Source: Nostoc sp. NMS7 (GTDB lineage Bacteria; Cyanobacteriota; Cyanobacteriia; Cyanobacteriales; Nostocaceae). From it: a DNA stretch of 64,000 nucleotides. The stretch covers positions 1 to 64,000 of the forward strand of contig NZ_JABXKJ010000228.1 in NCBI RefSeq assembly GCF_017115085.1, read 5' to 3'. Below the pieces are notes generated by a model, which was given only the letters and a program-made list of their open reading frames with translations, did no database searches and was not told the DNA's origin. Shown piece by piece: positions 61,953 through 64,000 of the stretch; the first letter of the stretch is position 1, and every line of letters starts with the position of its first letter. Position numbers and translations under genes: made by a program.

Positions 61953-63177
61953 CTTGAATTAGTACGGCAATATCAATAGCGGCAAAATTAATTAGTGGCT
62001 TGGGGGCAATGCGCCCATAAATACCAGCAGCTTTACCGTTGACCGTATATACTCCTATGCAAGGATACATAATTCCTAGAGGTGTTGTCAGGGGTAAGGT
62101 TTGGAAATAACGTTGAGCAATCCAGTTGTTAGGGTCGAGTAAAATATTACAAATTGTCGGGATGTAATTGGTGCGGTCGCTCATGCCGAGCATAGTCACT
62201 GTATCCCCATTGTTACAAAAAGCTGATTTGAATAGCCAATGGCGATTTGTAACCCAATTGACACGGCGGGGATCATGAGTCTCAGCTAGCAAAGCTTTCC
62301 AAGTATCTAGGGGCGAATTAATCTGGTTCCAGACAAGAGGAAAGCGCTTACTTTCAACAAGCAACATAGACCCAGGATTACATATAGGAGTTTGACTGCT
62401 GTGAAAAAAGTATGACCAATTGCAATCTAGAGGTAACTTAGTTAACCATTCACCTTGATAGAAGCGCATTACTGCATCTAGAGAACCACGATACCACTCA
62501 CTGTTGAGATGAGCAAAACCATTGTGCCAAACTATTTGCTCAGGTGTTGCTAAGTAAGAATTACATCCTCGCTGACGCAAGAGTTCAGCTAAGTAAGCAG
62601 TAATTTGCTGGTCTTCCATGTACCCAGCAGCAGACAGTAAAGCAATATGTCCTTTTGGTGGTATTGTCTGTGTCAAAGCATCAACAAGTTTATTCGCTGG
62701 GTTTCCTGCCAATGTTGTACCAGGAAACTGTTGCACCATCAATTTTGAGAAATTTGAAGCTTCGGTGTAACCTCCGGGAACATCATAATTTGCTTCGGAA
62801 ATCCGCCAACCATCAGATGTGGGATGAAAGTCAAATCGTACAACACGGGCTGCGGCTGGTGATGGTTGTACGGATTTTTCGGAAAGTATTTTGACAATTT
62901 GACGAGGTAAACCCAATTGCTTCATCAGTTCGGGACGTTGCAATATTTGCAATTCAGCAGTATTTGCTTCAGATGTCAGTTTTTCAGCAAGTGTTGCTAA
63001 TTGCTGCCAAACCAACGTTGGGAGGATTAAAGCAAAGGGAGCCAGGGTACTAACATCACCGATTTGGGCATCCCACTTAAAGCATTTAAGTGCCAAGTGT
63101 CTGCGAATCTGAGTAAATGTTTTTTTATCTAGTTGAGGTGAACATTGCCATTGTTCAAAGTAGCAATTGAGATCCAA
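61945..63177 (-). CDS. glutathionylspermidine synthetase-like (ATP-grasp) protein
   Basis: The 410-residue protein resembles the GSP-synthetase ATP-grasp family in 'VRFDFHPTSDGWRISEANYD' with 'VPGGYTEASNF', in 'HIALLSAAGYMEDQQITAYL', and in the C-terminal half 'LVESKRFPLVW'. Such enzymes ligate a carboxylate to an amine using ATP. The only possible start is TTG 63177, shortly after a stop codon, with no clear ribosome site. Its end overlaps the partner gene by 8 bp. The product is probably a small peptide or polyamine conjugate. Confidence 0.65.
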   Translation of the reverse strand: MDLNCYFEQWQCSPQLDKKTFTQIRRHLALKCFKWDAQIGDVSTLAPFALILPTLVWQQLATLAEKLTSEANTAELQILQRPELMKQLGLPRQIVKILSEKSVQPSPAAARVVRFDFHPTSDGWRISEANYDVPGGYTEASNFSKLMVQQFPGTTLAGNPANKLVDALTQTIPPKGHIALLSAAGYMEDQQITAYLAELLRQRGCNSYLATPEQIVWHNGFAHLNSEWYRGSLDAVMRFYQGEWLTKLPLDCNWSYFFHSSQTPICNPGSMLLVESKRFPLVWNQINSPLDTWKALLAETHDPRRVNWVTNRHWLFKSAFCNNGDTVTMLGMSDRTNYIPTICNILLDPNNWIAQRYFQTLPLTTPLGIMYPCIGVYTVNGKAAGIYGRIAPKPLINFAAIDIAVLIQDG

Positions 63178-63712
63178 TTTAGTGCCAACCGTAGGTTATA
63201 ACTCGTAATTATGTTGCGCTGCTTGTACAGCACCATTAATGTAAGATGCCATATACCTCCCTTTTATTGGGAGCTTTTGAGTAAATGACTAACCATAATA
63301 TAGTAATCCTATTTGATTTTTGAAAAAACTCCGTACATCTCAATAGTGGGAAAATCGCAAGCAATTGGATGCCATAGACAAAGCACTTGATGAGATAGAA
63401 AACGCGCTCATCCGAGTTATGCCAGAAGAAAATGAGAAGGCATAATTATTTGAGACGATCAACACTACCATAGCCACGCCTGAAATAATTCTTGTTTTGC
63501 TCCTGATAACGCTAATGGGGTCTTTACGCAAAAAACGAATAATCTTGAAGTTGGCATTATAAAGGTTAGAAGTCAGCACAAGCCAGCGTATTGCAGACGG
63601 CATCCGCTTCTCTACTGTCTACCTCTGATTTTCCTCGATTGGGCTAGGACTTACAGATAGGGAGCGATCGCACCAAGCTCACTGCCTTCATGCGATCGCA
63701 ACTGGGATATTT
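63178..63712. other. 535-bp spacer containing an 81-bp repeat
   Basis: No convincing gene. The 87-codon minus-strand frame at 63340-63603 runs through the dispersed repeat and has no recognisable motif, so I do not annotate it. Confidence 0.4.
63522..63602. repeat. 81-bp dispersed repeat, copy 2
   Basis: Same length and orientation as 45513-45593, with about nine differences. It stands in the spacer before the aldo/keto reductase gene end. Confidence 0.6.
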
Positions 63713-64000
63713 TTATTGTGGAATGCGTTCAGCCCCGAACTTGCGCTGATGCCAGTAAGGATAGATTGGCGCGTTGGCGCTAACCTGATTGAGCCGATTT
63801 ACTTCCTCTAATGTTAGCTCCCACTGAGCGGCACCAAGGTTGTCTCGAAGTTGTTGTTCATTCCGCGCTCCGATAATAACGGATGTAATACCAGACTGAC
63901 GTAACAGCCAGTTGAGCGCAACTTGAGCAACACTGACACCACGGTTATTAGCCACTTCATGCAGAACTTCCACAATGTCGTATCCCTTTTCCACGTCACT
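63713..64000 (-). CDS. aldo/keto reductase, C-terminal part (runs off the window)
   Basis: The last ~95 codons of an aldo/keto reductase are present: 'VSVAQVALNWLLRQSGITSV', 'IIGARNEQQLRDNLGAAQWE' and the closing 'LTLEEVNRLNQVS'. The frame stays open to the window edge, so the start and active site are outside. It is a different type from the gene at 54881. Confidence 0.85.
   Translation of the reverse strand, partial: SDVEKGYDIVEVLHEVANNRGVSVAQVALNWLLRQSGITSVIIGARNEQQLRDNLGAAQWELTLEEVNRLNQVSANAPIYPYWHQRKFGAERIPQ

Noticed and set aside
63340-63603. 87-codon minus-strand frame
   Set aside because: It runs through a dispersed repeat also present at 45513 in a broken frame and has no recognisable domain.
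1-64000. tRNA, rRNA and riboswitch genes
   Set aside because: I looked for cloverleaf-like and conserved rRNA stretches by eye and found none; a covariance-model search would be needed to exclude small RNAs.

Overview
The window looks like DNA of a filamentous, Nostocales-type cyanobacterium. HIP1 octamers (GCGATCGC) are scattered throughout. It also holds families I know from Nostoc and its relatives: a CyRepA1-type plasmid replication protein, a DUF1392 protein, pentapeptide-repeat proteins, and A+T-rich accessory islands beside FAD enzymes of the carotenoid-desaturase type. The replication protein and a nearby fragment of a second copy suggest a large plasmid or an integrated one. A housekeeping-type rsgA gene argues the other way, so replicon type stays open.

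Layout. 0-6 kb: a fragment of a rep gene, a small membrane protein, an ArsR-SRPBCC pair with a decayed VOC gene behind it, a PIN-toxin/antitoxin pair, and the intact CyRepA1-like gene. 6-9.5 kb: a tightly packed minus-strand operon with AlkB, a DNA methyltransferase and small proteins, one of them with an in-frame TGA where a zinc-ribbon cysteine is expected. 9.5-18.9 kb: an A+T-rich defence-like cassette lying between two direct copies of a plasmid-type HTH gene offset by 8,729 bp. The cassette has a frameshifted pentapeptide protein with a TIR/deoxyribosyltransferase-like tail, a TIR protein, a ribbon-helix-helix regulator sharing an upstream motif with the TIR gene, and a two-gene unit (small helical protein plus TIR-STAND-TPR protein). 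19-22.6 kb: an IS5-type insertion sequence, a membrane protein, a MITE-like element, an ASCH protein and an XRE regulator.

22.8-38.4 kb is a class 1 DISARM operon in canonical order (drmD, drmMI, drmA, drmB, drmC), continued by a translationally coupled DUF262-HNH nuclease. Its drmD is broken: the stretch that should carry the DEAH (Walker B) box is deleted and the frame shifts. 38.5-45.3 kb adds a transglutaminase-like membrane protein with one in-frame TAG, two PD-(D/E)XK-like nucleases and a DUF1998-type helicase closed by a clear terminator.

45.7-64 kb is more ordinary: rsgA, a decayed malate/lactate dehydrogenase, a hydrolase, a photolyase/cryptochrome, a DUF1392 protein, an amine-oxidase-like flavoprotein, a J-domain protein, a TspO-like protein, two aldo/keto reductase-type genes, a carotenoid-type oxidoreductase, an FAD monooxygenase and a glutathionylspermidine-synthetase-like gene with an overlapping partner.

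A striking property of the window is gene decay: at least nine genes are truncated, frameshifted or stopped, several by a single base, so some systems described here may be inactive in this strain or affected by sequence errors.
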